Assembly: GCF_014596525.1 (NCBI RefSeq)
Contig: NZ_MSJP01000036.1
Location: 1-59,964, forward strand
Length of the DNA stretch: 59,964 nucleotides
Direction: 5' to 3'
Origin: Streptomyces sp. CBMA291
GTDB lineage: Bacteria; Actinomycetota; Actinomycetes; Streptomycetales; Streptomycetaceae
Shown: in pieces, positions 35,875-46,100 of the stretch
How the letters are laid out: each line of letters starts with the position of its first letter
Position numbering within the stretch: position 1 is the stretch's first letter
Position numbers and translations under genes: made by a program
The notes under the pieces: generated by a model
Database searches by the model: none
The model's input: the letters and a program-made list of their open reading frames with translations, nothing else
What the model was told of the DNA's origin: nothing

Positions 35875-36919
35875 GTTTGCCCCCGGTGGCGGCGGTGGCG
35901 GCCAGGCTGCACGCGACGTGCTGTGAGCCGAGGAGGTAGCTCGTGCGGTACGGGTACTGGACGAAGGTGGTCCAGCGGGTGCCGAGCGGCTGGCGTGCGG
36001 CCTTGAGCCGCAGCGGTTCGCGGCAGAGCCGGGTGGCCGCTTCCCTGATCTCGTCGTCGGTGGGGTAGCGGCCGGTCAGCCGGGGCCGGGCGACGAGTTC
36101 GGCCTGGTGCGGCGTGTCGCAGTCGTGGCGGACGGCGGTTCCCGGCGCGGCGCGGTCGATGTCGAAGCAGTCGCCGACGCGCAGACGCTCGAAGGAGACG
36201 GCCCGGCCGGGCGCGGGTGCCGTCGGCGTGTGCGAGCGGCGGGCTGGGCCGTGACCGGTGGCTTCGGTACGGGAGTCCGCCGAGGGCGTGGTGCCGACGG
36301 GCGCCTTCGGCGTTTCCCCGCCGGGCGGGCCCGTCATGCCCGCCTCGGCCGAGGGCGTGCCGCTCGTGGACAGGATGGTCGTGGGCGTGTCGGTCGTGGG
36401 CGTGTCGAGTCCGGACGCGCCGGGGGCTGCCGTCTCGGCCAGGGGCGCGACGGTGACCGTGGTGCCGTCGGGCCGGGCACCGCCGAATGCTCCCGGCTCG
36501 CCGTTCGGGGTGTCGGTGGTCCGATCGTCGGTGGCGACGGCGGGCGGATCGCCGCCCGGCCGTCCTTCGAGGACCGGCGTCTGCCCCGACCTGACGGTCA
36601 GGAAGGCGGCTGCCACAAGACCTGCCACCAGCATCGGGACGACCGGCACGCCGAACCGGCAGGCACGCCGCGCGGCCGGTCCGGGCCGGGGCGCGCCGAG
36701 CCGGGCGATCCGCGGGGACCAGCCGGAATCGGCCCCGGGCCGGCCGGAACGTGCGGCTGGTGAAGACAGGGGCGGGAACGGAGCCGGGGACGCCGCCGGG
36801 GGCTGCGCGGGCGATACGGGGGCGGGCTCGCGCTCCGGCGGCGGGGCGGCGGTCGGCGGGTGGGGCACGCCGTCAAGGTTCACCCGTCGGCGCCTTCGCG
36901 GCCACCTTTTTTCGGCCAC
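35855..36919 (-). CDS. Septum-formation family membrane protein
   Basis: A 354-residue protein with a basic, Pro-rich cytoplasmic N-terminus, one transmembrane helix (VPMLVAGLVAAAFLTV, about 83-98) and a long Thr/Pro/Ala-rich extracellular linker. The C-terminal domain (about 245-354) has VGDCFDIDR, CDTPHQAELV, ATRLCREP and a YLLGSQHVACSLAA terminus. This domain matches the Septum_form family, predicted to act in division septum formation or envelope homeostasis. The conserved Cys residues suggest disulfides outside the cell. The GTG at 36919 has GGGGAGGGG upstream; longer in-frame extensions lack ribosome sites. Confidence 0.82.
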   Translation of the reverse strand: MAEKRWPRRRRRVNLDGVPHPPTAAPPPEREPAPVSPAQPPAASPAPFPPLSSPAARSGRPGADSGWSPRIARLGAPRPGPAARRACRFGVPVVPMLVAGLVAAAFLTVRSGQTPVLEGRPGGDPPAVATDDRTTDTPNGEPGAFGGARPDGTTVTVAPLAETAAPGASGLDTPTTDTPTTILSTSGTPSAEAGMTGPPGGETPKAPVGTTPSADSRTEATGHGPARRSHTPTAPAPGRAVSFERLRVGDCFDIDRAAPGTAVRHDCDTPHQAELVARPRLTGRYPTDDEIREAATRLCREPLRLKAARQPLGTRWTTFVQYPYRTSYLLGSQHVACSLAATAATGGKLNHRLR

Positions 36920-36996
36920 CGGCCCCTCCCCGTACAGAACCGTGACAATCACCGACCGCGCTCGCGTCCAGCGGCTCCCCGACGCCCGTCCCGTCA

Positions 36997-37860
36997 TCAG
37001 GCGACCCGCAGACCCAGCTGACGGGCGGCACCCTCGACCGTCTGCGCGAGGAGCACGGCGATGGTCATCGGGCCGACGCCGCCCGGGACCGGGGTGATGA
37101 GGGAGGCCCGCTCGGCGGCCGAAGTGAAGTCGACGTCGCCGATGTTGCCCGGGTTGTACCCGGCGTCGACGACGACGGCTCCCGGCTTGATGTCGGCGCC
37201 CTTGATGAAGTTCGGCTTGCCGACGGCGGCCACGAGGATGTCGGCCTCGCGGACCACGGAGGAGAGGTCCTCGGTGCGGGAGTGACAGTAGGTGACGGTG
37301 GCGTCGCGGCCGAGGAGGAGCAGTCCCGCGGGCTTGCCGAGGATCGCGCTGCGTCCGACGACGACGGCCCGCTTGCCGCGTGGGTCGACGTCGTACGCGT
37401 CGAGGAGGCGCATGATGCCGCCCGGGGTGCAGGACACGAAGCCGGGGAGGCCGAAGCCCATGGCGGCGAAGGACGTCATGGTCACGCCGTCGACGTCCTT
37501 CTCCGGGGCGATCGCCTCGAAGGCGGCTCGCTCGTCGATGTGCGGGCCGACGGGGTGCTGGAGGAGGATGCCGTGGACTTCGGGATCCGCGGACAGCGCG
37601 GTGATCTCGGCGACGAGTTCCTCTGTCGTCGTGGTGGCGGGCAGCTCGACGTGCCGGGAGCGGATTCCGGCCTTGGCGCAACGATTCCGCTTCATCTTCA
37701 CGTACGTCACGGAGGCCGGGTCGGCGCCGACGAGGACCGTGGCGAGACAGGGGGTGACGCCGGTGCGGCGGGTGATCTCGGCGGCGCGGGCGGCGGTCTC
37801 CTCGACCGTACGGCGGGCGAGGGCCGTGCCGTCCATGAGGGTGGCGGTGCTGGGGGACAT
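36997..37860 (-). CDS. folD: Methylenetetrahydrofolate dehydrogenase/cyclohydrolase FolD
   Basis: A 287-residue bifunctional enzyme that oxidises 5,10-methylene-THF to methenyl-THF with NADP and hydrolyses it to 10-formyl-THF for purine and formyl-methionine synthesis. Signatures are SVTYVKMKRNRCAKAGI (active-site Lys region), GILLQHPVGPHI, PEKDVDGVT, VVVGRSAILGKP (the NADP-binding segment) and TPVPGGVGPMT. Length and motifs are canonical. It is preceded by a ZTP riboswitch that can occlude its ribosome site, so it is expected to be induced when formyl-folate is short. Confidence 0.97.
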   Translation of the reverse strand: MSPSTATLMDGTALARRTVEETAARAAEITRRTGVTPCLATVLVGADPASVTYVKMKRNRCAKAGIRSRHVELPATTTTEELVAEITALSADPEVHGILLQHPVGPHIDERAAFEAIAPEKDVDGVTMTSFAAMGFGLPGFVSCTPGGIMRLLDAYDVDPRGKRAVVVGRSAILGKPAGLLLLGRDATVTYCHSRTEDLSSVVREADILVAAVGKPNFIKGADIKPGAVVVDAGYNPGNIGDVDFTSAAERASLITPVPGGVGPMTIAVLLAQTVEGAARQLGLRVA

Positions 37861-37892
37861 GGCGACTCCTGGGCGTCGTGTCTGACCGGTGG

Positions 37893-37998
37893 CTCGCCCA
37901 GGCGCACGGCATCGGTACGGGCGCCGCGCCGGGCGCGGCCCCGTCGGGCCGCTCCCCGGTGGTCGTCCACCTCAAGCGCCAGTCACGGCCCGAGGCCA
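37893..37998 (-). ncRNA. ZTP (pfl) riboswitch upstream of folD
   Basis: Read on the minus strand, the conserved blocks appear in order: GGGCCGTGACTGGCG, GACCACCGGGGAGCGGCCC and GCGCCTGGGCG. P1 forms between GGGCC (37987-37991) and GGCCC (37946-37950). The 3' block supplies the conserved CCTGGG used in the pseudoknot. The ribosome site of folD contains CGCCCAGG (37868-37875), perfectly complementary to CCTGGGCG of the aptamer, giving mutually exclusive pairing. Without ZTP the site would be sequestered; ligand binding frees it. A possible -10 TAGAGT lies at 37999-38004. ZTP signals low 10-formyl-THF, matching the regulated gene. Confidence 0.9.
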
Positions 37999-38010
37999 AC
38001 TCTACGTGAG

Positions 38011-38603
38011 CACTCTGGGGGCGGCGGGGCCTGCCCACCCGGACCGGGCCCGGCTACCGCCGTCGCCGCCGGACTTGAAGGGCAGGTCGCGGCCGACTCC
38101 TGCACGGGGCGCACTCCCCCGGGCCTGACACCACGCGGACGGCCGGACTCGGCGCGGCCCTTCGCGACTGACCGCCGAGGCCCGACAGGAACGGCAGGAA
38201 CGGCAGAACAGAGGGGTCTGGCAGACCGGACAGGCTTGCGGAATGGGCAGGGCTGGCCGCCGTTCAGACCCGGAAGAGCCAGACGGGGACGGACAGACTG
38301 ACCATCTACACGCAACAGGCCGGGCGAGAGCGGGGACGACAGACCAGACCGGCCCGGCGGCCCGGTGGGCCGAGCAGACTCGGCGTATCCGGTGCGTCCT
38401 GCGCGGGCTGTGCGTCCGGCGGTACAGGCTCGTCCCGCCGCCTCCGACTCCGACTCCGACAGCGCAGCCGGCACAGCCGACACAGGCGGCACAGGCGTGT
38501 CCCGGCGAGTCTCCGCCGTCAGCCGTCGGAGTGCTTGTCGGCGGCTCGCTCGCGCACGACGATGAGCGCGACAGGCCGGGACGACCTCGACGGGGAGGCC
38601 GAG
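38011..38603. other. Long gene-free stretch between divergent genes
   Basis: About 590 bases with no supported gene. From about 38170 to 38400 it is rich in imperfect GGACAG/GGAACGG-type repeats. It must contain the promoter of the GAF regulator. No operator is recognised. Confidence 0.4.
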
Positions 38604-39944
38604 TTGAGCGGTATGCGGGTGGCCGGGCGGACGGATGGGGACCCGGAGGCCGGAGACCCACCGTCCCCCGACGGTACGGCCGGACGGCCGGCGTCGGGGG
38701 CGGGCAGGGGCGCGGGGGCCGGGCGAGCACCCGCGCGAGGCGAGGCGGACGCCCGGCAGCCGCGCCCGCTGGTCGCCGCGTCGTGGCGGCGCTCGGCACG
38801 CGCGCGCGTGAGCCCGGACGGATCGGCGCGGGTCGAGTGGGACGAGGACGAGTTGGCCGCGCACCGGGACGCTCATCCGCTGGCGGCGGTGATGCCGCTG
38901 ATCCGCGAGTTGACGGGGGTGTACGCGACGGACGGGGAGCATCTCGTCGCGGTCTGCGACGTGGCCGGGCGGCTGCTGTGGGTGGAGGGCCATCCGTCCG
39001 TGCTGCGCAAGGCACGCCGGATGAACTTCGTGGCCGGGGCCCGCTGGTCGGAGACGGCGGTGGGGACGAACGCGCCGGGGACGGCGCTCGCCGTCGACCG
39101 GCCGGTGCAGGTCGTCGCGGCCGAGCATTTCCGGCATCCGGTGCGCGCGTGGACCTGTGCCGCCGCCCCCGTGCACGACCCGCACAGCGGGCGGGTCCTG
39201 GGCGCGGTCGACATCACGGGCGGCAGCGGTCTGGCGCACCCGCACAGTCTGGGGTTCGTCCAGGCGGTGGCGCGGGCGGCGGAGTCCCAGCTGGCGCTCG
39301 CGGGGCCCGCTCCGCAGCCCGGCGGGCTGCGGCTGACCACGCTGGGGCGGGACGAGGCGATTCTCTCGGCGGGCGGGCGGCGGGTCCGGCTGAGCCGTCG
39401 GCACAGCGAGATCCTGGTGCTCCTCGCGCACCGGGCGGAGGGGGTGGGCGGCGAGGAACTGCTCACGCTGCTCTACGAGGACGAGTCGGTCACCCCGGTG
39501 ACGCTGCGCGCGGAGCTGTCCCGGCTGCGGGCGGTGCTCGGTCCCGGGGTGCTGCGCTCGCGTCCGTACCGGCTCGCGGGCGTGGTGGACACCGACTTCG
39601 CGACGGTGGAACGGCGGTTGGCCTCGGGGGCGGTGGCGGCGGCTGCCGGGGCGTACGCGGGTCCGCTGCTGCCCGGCTCGTCCGCTCCCGCGGTGGTACG
39701 GCTCCGGGAGCGGCTCGCGGCCCGGATGCGTGCCGCCCTGGTGGACCGGGGCGACCCGGGACTGCTGGCCGACTGGGCGTACAGCACGTGGGGGGAGGAC
39801 GATGTGACGGTCTGGCGGGCGCTCTGCGCGGCCGTTCCGGCGGAGCTGCTGCCTCCGGTCCGGGCCAGGCTCGACTGCCTGGAGGCCGAGCTGTCGGCCG
39901 GTGCAACGCTCTTGCAACGTCCGGTCCCCCACACTCGCCGGTGA
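38604..39944 (+). CDS. GAF-domain transcriptional regulator
   Basis: A 446-residue regulator. After a disordered, Gly/Ala-rich N-terminus, the helical segment RPLVAASWRRSARARV begins a conserved sensor region similar to the GAF-type acetoin/glycerol-metabolism regulators (AcoR-like), with FVAGARWSETAVGTNAPG and VHDPHSGRVLGAVDITGG. The C-terminal part has a winged-helix motif (LSRRHSEILVLLAH, VTLRAELSRLRAVLG). No AAA+ domain is present, so it is not sigma-54 dependent. It lies directly before an aldehyde dehydrogenase gene that it probably activates. TTG at 38604 has GGGGAGG at ideal spacing; ATGs at 38562 and 38613 are alternatives. Confidence 0.8.
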   Translation: MSGMRVAGRTDGDPEAGDPPSPDGTAGRPASGAGRGAGAGRAPARGEADARQPRPLVAASWRRSARARVSPDGSARVEWDEDELAAHRDAHPLAAVMPLIRELTGVYATDGEHLVAVCDVAGRLLWVEGHPSVLRKARRMNFVAGARWSETAVGTNAPGTALAVDRPVQVVAAEHFRHPVRAWTCAAAPVHDPHSGRVLGAVDITGGSGLAHPHSLGFVQAVARAAESQLALAGPAPQPGGLRLTTLGRDEAILSAGGRRVRLSRRHSEILVLLAHRAEGVGGEELLTLLYEDESVTPVTLRAELSRLRAVLGPGVLRSRPYRLAGVVDTDFATVERRLASGAVAAAAGAYAGPLLPGSSAPAVVRLRERLAARMRAALVDRGDPGLLADWAYSTWGEDDVTVWRALCAAVPAELLPPVRARLDCLEAELSAGATLLQRPVPHTRR

Positions 39945-39982
39945 GCGCCGGTCAGGGACGGTCGGCGTGACCCAGGGAGGCC

Positions 39983-41512
39983 ATGTCCATGACCCGTTAC
40001 GCCGCACCCGGCACCGAGGGCGCGCTCATGTCGTACGAGCCCCGCTACGACCACTGGATCGGCGGCGAGTACGTCGCCCCGGCGCGGGGCGGCTACTTCG
40101 AGAACCCGAGCCCGGTGGACGGACGTCCCTTCACGGAGCTGGCGCGCGGCACCGCCGAGGACGTGGAACGGGCCCTGGACGCGGCGCACGCGGCGGCTCC
40201 GGCGTGGGGGCGGCTGGCGGCGGCGGAGCGGGCGGCGGTCCTGTTGCGGATCGCGGACCGCATGGAGGCGAATCTGGAGGCGCTGGCGGTCGCGGAGACC
40301 TGGGACAACGGCAAGCCGGTCCGCGAGACGCTGGCCGCCGACATCCCGCTGGCGATCGATCAATTCCGCTACTTCGCGGGGGCGCTGCGGGCGCAGGAGG
40401 GGACGCTGAGCCAGATCGACGAAGAGACGGTGGCGTACCACTTCCACGAGCCGCTGGGGGTGGTCGCTCAGATCATCCCGTGGAACTTCCCCATCCTGAT
40501 GGCGGTCTGGAAACTCGCTCCGGCACTCGCGGCGGGCAACGCGGTGGTCCTCAAACCGGCGGAACAGACCCCTGCTTCCGTGCACTACTTGTTGAGCCTG
40601 ATCGCCGATCTGCTGCCGCCGGGGGTTGTGAACGTCGTCAACGGCTTCGGCGAGGAGGCGGGCAAGCCACTCGCCTCCTCCCCCAGGGTCGCCAAGATCG
40701 CGTTCACCGGTGAGACGGCGACCGGCCGGCTGATCATGGGGTACGCCTCCGAGAACCTGAAGCCGGTGACGCTGGAGCTCGGCGGGAAGTCGCCCAACAT
40801 CTTCTTCGACGACGTGTGGGCGGCGGACGACGACTTCCGGGACAAGGCGCTCGAAGGGTTCACGATGTTCGCCCTGAACCAGGGCGAGGTCTGCACCTGC
40901 CCGTCGCGCGCTCTCGTCCAGCGCGGGCACTACGGCGAGTTCATGGAGGCGGCGGTCGCCCGCACGGAACTCATCGTGCCGGGGCACCCGCTGGACACCA
41001 CCACGATGATCGGGGCCCAGGCATCGGCGGAGCAGCTCCGGAAGATCGTCTCGTATCTGGAGATCGGCCAGGAGGAAGGCGCGAAGGTCCTGACCGGCGG
41101 CCAGGTCATCGAGTACGACGGTGAACTGGCGGGCGGCTACTACGTCCAGCCGACCGTCTTCGAGGGCGACAACCGGATGCGGGTCTTCCAGGAGGAGATC
41201 TTCGGCCCGGTGGTGGCGGTGACCTCGTTCACCGACTTCGACGACGCGATCCGCACGGCGAACGACACCCTGTACGGTCTGGGCGCGGGCGTCTGGACCC
41301 GCGACACGAACACCGCGTACCGCGCGGGACGGGCGATCCAGGCGGGCCGGGTCTGGACGAACTGCTACCACACCTACCCGGCCCACGCGGCCTTCGGCGG
41401 CTACAAGCAGTCGGGGATCGGCCGGGAGGGTCATCACATGATGCTGGACCACTACCAGCAGACGAAGAATCTGCTGGTCAGCTACTCGGCGAAGAAGCTG
41501 GGCTTCTTCTAG
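39983..41512 (+). CDS. Aldehyde dehydrogenase (acetaldehyde/ExaC-like)
   Basis: A 509-residue NAD(P)-dependent aldehyde dehydrogenase of full length. Substrate- and cofactor-binding signatures are [36 protein letters not shown] (general base Glu) and [14 protein letters not shown], with the catalytic Cys in the last. It resembles the acetaldehyde dehydrogenases used in ethanol and acetoin catabolism, where a GAF-type regulator similar to its neighbour controls expression. GGGAGG precedes two in-frame ATGs, 39983 and 39989; the former is used here. A strong terminator follows. Confidence 0.93.
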   Translation: MSMTRYAAPGTEGALMSYEPRYDHWIGGEYVAPARGGYFENPSPVDGRPFTELARGTAEDVERALDAAHAAAPAWGRLAAAERAAVLLRIADRMEANLEALAVAETWDNGKPVRETLAADIPLAIDQFRYFAGALRAQEGTLSQIDEETVAYHFHEPLGVVAQIIPWNFPILMAVWKLAPALAAGNAVVLKPAEQTPASVHYLLSLIADLLPPGVVNVVNGFGEEAGKPLASSPRVAKIAFTGETATGRLIMGYASENLKPVTLELGGKSPNIFFDDVWAADDDFRDKALEGFTMFALNQGEVCTCPSRALVQRGHYGEFMEAAVARTELIVPGHPLDTTTMIGAQASAEQLRKIVSYLEIGQEEGAKVLTGGQVIEYDGELAGGYYVQPTVFEGDNRMRVFQEEIFGPVVAVTSFTDFDDAIRTANDTLYGLGAGVWTRDTNTAYRAGRAIQAGRVWTNCYHTYPAHAAFGGYKQSGIGREGHHMMLDHYQQTKNLLVSYSAKKLGFF

Positions 41513-41525
41513 CGGAACGGAAGAA

Positions 41526-41561
41526 GGCGCCTGACCTGGGGATTTCCCCGGCTCAGGCGCC
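41526..41561 (+). terminator. Terminator after aldehyde dehydrogenase
   Basis: The perfect 9-bp stem GGCGCCTGA/TCAGGCGCC (41526-41534 with 41553-41561) encloses an inner CCTGGGGATTTCCCCGG-type hairpin. It starts 13 bases after the stop. Confidence 0.9.
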
Positions 41562-41922
41562 TCCTCGGAGCGCCCGGACCTTCCCATGGCGGAGGTATCG
41601 AAATACCGCTCCTCCTCCCAGTCCATCCCATCGGTATCCCAGTCCTGACCAGCAGTCCCGGGCCATACACGGGCCAGATCGCGGCTCAGCCCCCGAGGCC
41701 GGCGTGGCGCGGAGGGTGACGCCCTGCGTGAGTGCCGGCGGGCAGGGTCCACGCCGTGAGCCGGGGCTGCCGCACGATCTTCGGGCTTCGCGCACCGGTG
41801 GTCGACGGTGGCCGCGCCCGTCTTCTCCGCCCCCGCCCCCACCCGGCCGACGTGCGGCCGGGCCTCCCCCCTTGCCTACGACGTGTCCCGCTTCGGGCCC
41901 GCCGAGGCCGTCAGGGTCCCCT
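41562..41922. other. Gap between aldehyde dehydrogenase and biosynthetic operon
   Basis: About 360 bases without a supported gene. The GGTAT/ATACC hairpin at 41594-41607 with a CGAA loop might be part of a terminator for the minus-strand operon. This is the 3' boundary of the biosynthetic cluster. Confidence 0.5.
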
Positions 41923-43155
41923 TCACGCCGTGACCGTGCCCGCGAGCCGGCGCACCTCGGTCGTGAAGGCGTTCAGGAGGCGGCGGGCGGCGGGGTCCGT
42001 GAGGGCCGAGGTGCGGTATTGGAGGACACCCTGGACGGCGTCGGGGGTGAACTCCACGATGAGGGCCACCTCGAACTTGGCCTGGGGGTGGTGGACGCGC
42101 ACCCGGCGGCAGTCCAGGCCCGGCAGGTCGAGGGGGTGCGGGCCGTCCATGCTCAGATAGATCTGCGGGAAGTAGCGGGGGCGCGGCCGGGCGTCCCTCA
42201 GGAGGAGTCCGGCGACCGCGCCGAAGGGGACGTCCTGGTCGGCGAGGGCGGTCGCCAGTTCCCTGCCGCGGGAGCGCAGCCGGTCCCGGTCCTGCGGGCC
42301 GGGGCGGCCGTCGGCGCGCAGCAGGATGGTGTTGACGAAGCAGCCGACCACGTCCTCGGTCCCCGGCGCCCAGCGGCCCGCCGCCACACAGCCGAGCAGG
42401 AACTCCTCCAGGCCCAGCACCTCGCCGACGGCCCGCTGGTAGGCCGCGTTCAGGAGCATCGGCACCGTGACCCGGGCGGTGGTCGCGGCACGGGCGAGCC
42501 CGGGGACGGCGCCTTCCCCTTCGGTGAGGACCAGACAGCGGGAAGCGCCCGGTCCGTCCTCCAGCGGCGGCAGGGAGCGCACCGGGAGACCGCCGACCCG
42601 CTCGGCCACCGCTCGGGCACGGGCGGCGGCATCTGCCGGGGCGAGGGTCGGGACGGCCCCGGGAAGCGGGGCTTCGGTGGGCGGGGTCGTCGCCGCCCCG
42701 CTCCAGAGGGCTTCGAGGGTACGCAGGAAGACGCGCAGCGACGCGCCGTCCGCGACGAGGTGGTGCCAGACCAGGAGCAGCACCCGGCGCCCCGGTCCGG
42801 CCGACAGCAGCAGACAGCGGCTGAGGGGGCCTCCGTCGAGGGCGGGGCCGGTGAGCGATTCGCGCTCGATCGTGGCGTCCAGCTCGTCGGCGGCGACCGC
42901 GCGGCGCTCCACGGTGACGGTGTGCTGGCCGAACAGCATCCCGGGGACCCGTCGGTGCAGGCGCAGCGCCGCCGTGAACGCCGGATGCGACGCGAGGGCC
43001 TTCTCCACGGTGGCGGCGAAGGCGTCCTCGTCCAGCTCGCCGAGAATCTCGTAACAGGCGTGTTCGATGTAGAGGGTGGGTTCGGCGGAGACCTGCTCGT
43101 GCATCCAGATGGCGAGCTGGGCCGGGCTGAGCGGGGTGCCGGGTTCCTCCGCCAC
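41923..43155 (-). CDS. Free-standing NRPS condensation-domain protein
   Basis: A 410-residue single condensation domain. The active-site motif is HHLVADG (HHxxxDG) in LLVWHHLVADGASLRVFL. Flanking C-domain motifs include TPLSPAQLAIWMHEQ at the N-terminus, DVVGCFVNTILLRADG and DQDVPFGAVAGLL. Such stand-alone C domains form an amide or ester bond between carrier-bound units on separate proteins. Its GTG start (43155) is one base past the stop of the A-T-C NRPS, indicating co-translation. As the last operon gene it is a candidate for the final coupling or release-by-transfer step. Confidence 0.85.
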   Translation of the reverse strand: MAEEPGTPLSPAQLAIWMHEQVSAEPTLYIEHACYEILGELDEDAFAATVEKALASHPAFTAALRLHRRVPGMLFGQHTVTVERRAVAADELDATIERESLTGPALDGGPLSRCLLLSAGPGRRVLLLVWHHLVADGASLRVFLRTLEALWSGAATTPPTEAPLPGAVPTLAPADAAARARAVAERVGGLPVRSLPPLEDGPGASRCLVLTEGEGAVPGLARAATTARVTVPMLLNAAYQRAVGEVLGLEEFLLGCVAAGRWAPGTEDVVGCFVNTILLRADGRPGPQDRDRLRSRGRELATALADQDVPFGAVAGLLLRDARPRPRYFPQIYLSMDGPHPLDLPGLDCRRVRVHHPQAKFEVALIVEFTPDAVQGVLQYRTSALTDPAARRLLNAFTTEVRRLAGTVTA

Positions 43156-43156
43156 G

Positions 43157-46100
43157 TCACACCACCGGTCCGGCCGGATCCGCCGCGAGCGCCACGAGGG
43201 CGTCGCGGTGCAGCGTCCAGACCCGTTCGAGGCCGTCGCGGTCCCACTGGCCGGTGTCGCCGGTGACGTCGAGGCGCAGACCGCCGCCGACGGCGTCGAG
43301 CACGGCGTCCACGACCAGCGGATAGCTGGTCTTGTCCCACATGCGGGTGGAGTCGACCCGGATGCGGCCGCCGGGAGTGCCGTCGCGGTCGTCGGACAGC
43401 TCGGCCCAGAGACGGAAGTGGGCGAAGTTGAGGATGACGTCGAAGAGCGGGCCGCCGGCCAGGGCACGGATGTCCTGGAGCGGGAAACGCCGGTGCTCCA
43501 GGGCGTCGCGCTCGGCGTCGAACGCCTGGCGTGCCAGGCCCTCCCAGCTGGCCCCCGCGAGGTCGGCGGAGACCGGCAGGATGTTGAGGAACAGGCCCAC
43601 CAGACGGTCGGCTCCGGCAGCCTCGGGACGCCCGTTGACCGGCAGGCCGACCACCGGCCTGCGGGTGTCGGCGAGTCCGGCGACCACGGCGAGGTGGGCG
43701 GCGACCACGAGGCTCTTCAGCGGAACCTTCAACCGGGCGGATACGGCGGTCAGTTCCTCGCGCAGCCCGGCCGGGACGTCACGGGCGACGCGCAGCCGTC
43801 CGGTGCTCGGCGCGGCCGTGCGCCGGGCCAGCGGCGTCGGACGCAGTTCCGCGCACCGGGCACGCCAGAACTCCCGGGTGCCCTCCGATTCCCGCGCGCG
43901 TTCTTCCAGGCGTACGAACTCCTCGTACGGCAGGGCCGGACGGCGGGGCGCGGTCTCCTTCCCCGCGAGGGCGTCGGCGTAGGCGTCCATCAGATCGGCG
44001 AGGAAGACGGTGTCGCTCCAGCCGTCCATGATCGCGTGGTGGAAGCCGTAGAGCAGCCAGAAGGAGGTGTCGTCCCGCCGGGCGGCGCACACGCGCATCA
44101 TCGGGGCCCGCGCCACGTCGAAGGGACGGCCCGCCTCGCCGGCCAGCCGCTCCAGTTCGGCCTCGAACGCGGCCTCGTCCAGGCCCCTCAGGTCGGCGGT
44201 GGCGAGGGGCAGGGCGGGCACGGTCTCCACCACCTGGCGGGGTCCGCCCTCCGCGCCGAGGTCGAAGCGGGTGCGCAGCACTTCGTGGGTCCGGGCGGTC
44301 CGGTCCAGCGCCGTGCGCAGAGCGCTCTCGTCGAGCGGAGCGGCGACCCGGTGGGCCATCACGTCGTGATAGAGCGACTGGTCGGGACTGCTCACCGCCT
44401 CGAAGATCAGGCCGAGTTGGAGCCGGGTGGCCGGATAGGCCGCCTCGCACCCGTCGGGGAGCCCGGCCGAGGCCGCCCCGGGAGGGACCGATTCCCCGGC
44501 TGCCGGCCCCCTTGTTTCTCCGGCTCTCCGCCGGTCCCCGGACCCGCTGTCCGGGGCCGGGTCCGAAGGCCGCCCGGCCGAGGCCGCCGGGTCCGGCGCT
44601 CCCTCGTTCCGTACGGCCTCGTCCGGTGCCGTCAGGTCCGGTGCCACCGCGGTCTCCGGTACGGGCTCCGGGGTGTCCTGGTCGTCCGCCGGGCACACCT
44701 CGCGCAGTACGGGGGTGTGGAACATGTCGGCGAGCGAGACCGTGACGCCCAGTTCCTCGGCGTCGGCGACGGCCCTGATGGCCAGCATGGAGTCGCCGCC
44801 GAGGGCGAAGAAGTCGTCGTCCGGTCCGACGTGCGGCACGTCGAGCACCTTCGCCCAGACCTCGGCCAGGATCGCCTGGTTGCGGCCGACCGGAGCCGTA
44901 CCGGCCGGGGACCCGCGCCCGTCCTCGGGCCCGGCCTCGGCTTGCGCGGCAGTGGCGGCGGCCTGTTCCGCGAGGGCGCGGCGGTCCAGCTTGCCGGAAG
45001 GGCCCAGCCGCAGCTCGGCGGTGATCACCAGACGGGACGGGACGAGATGGGGCGGCAGCGTCCCGGCGAGAGCCGCACGCAGCCGGGGCGCGTCCGTTTC
45101 CTCGCCGGGGTGCCCGACCACGTAGGCCACCAGCTGTTTCCCGCCGTCCGCGACCTCCTCCGCGACCACGGCGGCCTCCCGTACCCCGGGCAGGCCGAGC
45201 AGCGCCAGTTCGACCTCCTTGGGTTCGACGCGGAAGCCCCGGACCTTGACCTGCTCGTCCGCGCGGCCGAGGTACTCGACGGTGCCGTCGGGACGCAGCC
45301 GCCCGAGGTCCCCCGTGCGGTACATGCGTGCGCCGGGGACGGCGGACCACGGGTCGGGCAGGAACGCGGCGGCGGTGGCGCCGGGCCGGTTCGCGTACCC
45401 GCGGGTCACACCGCCGCCCGCGACGAAGATCTGCCCCCGCTCACCGGCGGGCACCGGCCGCAGGGCCTCGTCCAGGACGTGGACGCGGACACCCGCGAGC
45501 GGACGTCCGACCGGCAGCCGGTCCGCCGCCGTGTCCTCGGGCGTCACGGGGTGGGCGGTGGCGAAGGTGGTGGTCTCGGTCGGCCCGTACCCGTTCACCA
45601 GGACGACCCGGCGGCCCTGCCCGGCGGCGTACCGCAGGAACTGCCCCGACCTGGCGGGCGAGAGGACGTCGCCGCCGACGACGACCTGGCCGACCCCGTC
45701 GAAGACCTCGACCTTGGAGCGGACCAGTTCGTGGAAGAGCGCGGGGGTGAGGAACAGGGTGCTGACCCCGTGTTCCCGCACGACCTCCGGGAGTTCGTCG
45801 ATCGCCTGGTAGGTCGAACCGGGCAGGACCAGGCGCGCGCCGTGCAGCAGCGCGCCCCAGATCTCGAAGGCGGAGGCGTCGAACGAGGTCGGCGAGAGCT
45901 GGAGGAACGTCTCGTCGGGGCCGAAGCGGACGTACTCCTGTCCCCGGACGAGCCCGAGGGCGTTGGCGTGGGTGACCACCACGCCCTTGGGACGCCCTGT
46001 GGAGCCGGACGTGTAGATCACGTACGCGGCGGCGTCGCCCGGCGCCCCCGCGGTCGGCGGCCCGGGGTACGCGGGGGGCGTTTCGCCGCGCGGCCCGTCC

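Noticed and set aside
38011..38603. Small genes in the long gap before the GAF regulator.
   Set aside because: The frames there are low-complexity, have no ribosome site and do not resemble families.
41594..41607. Strong terminator of the biosynthetic operon.
   Set aside because: The GGTAT/ATACC stem is only five base pairs and over 300 bases after the stop; kept only as a possibility in the gap entry.
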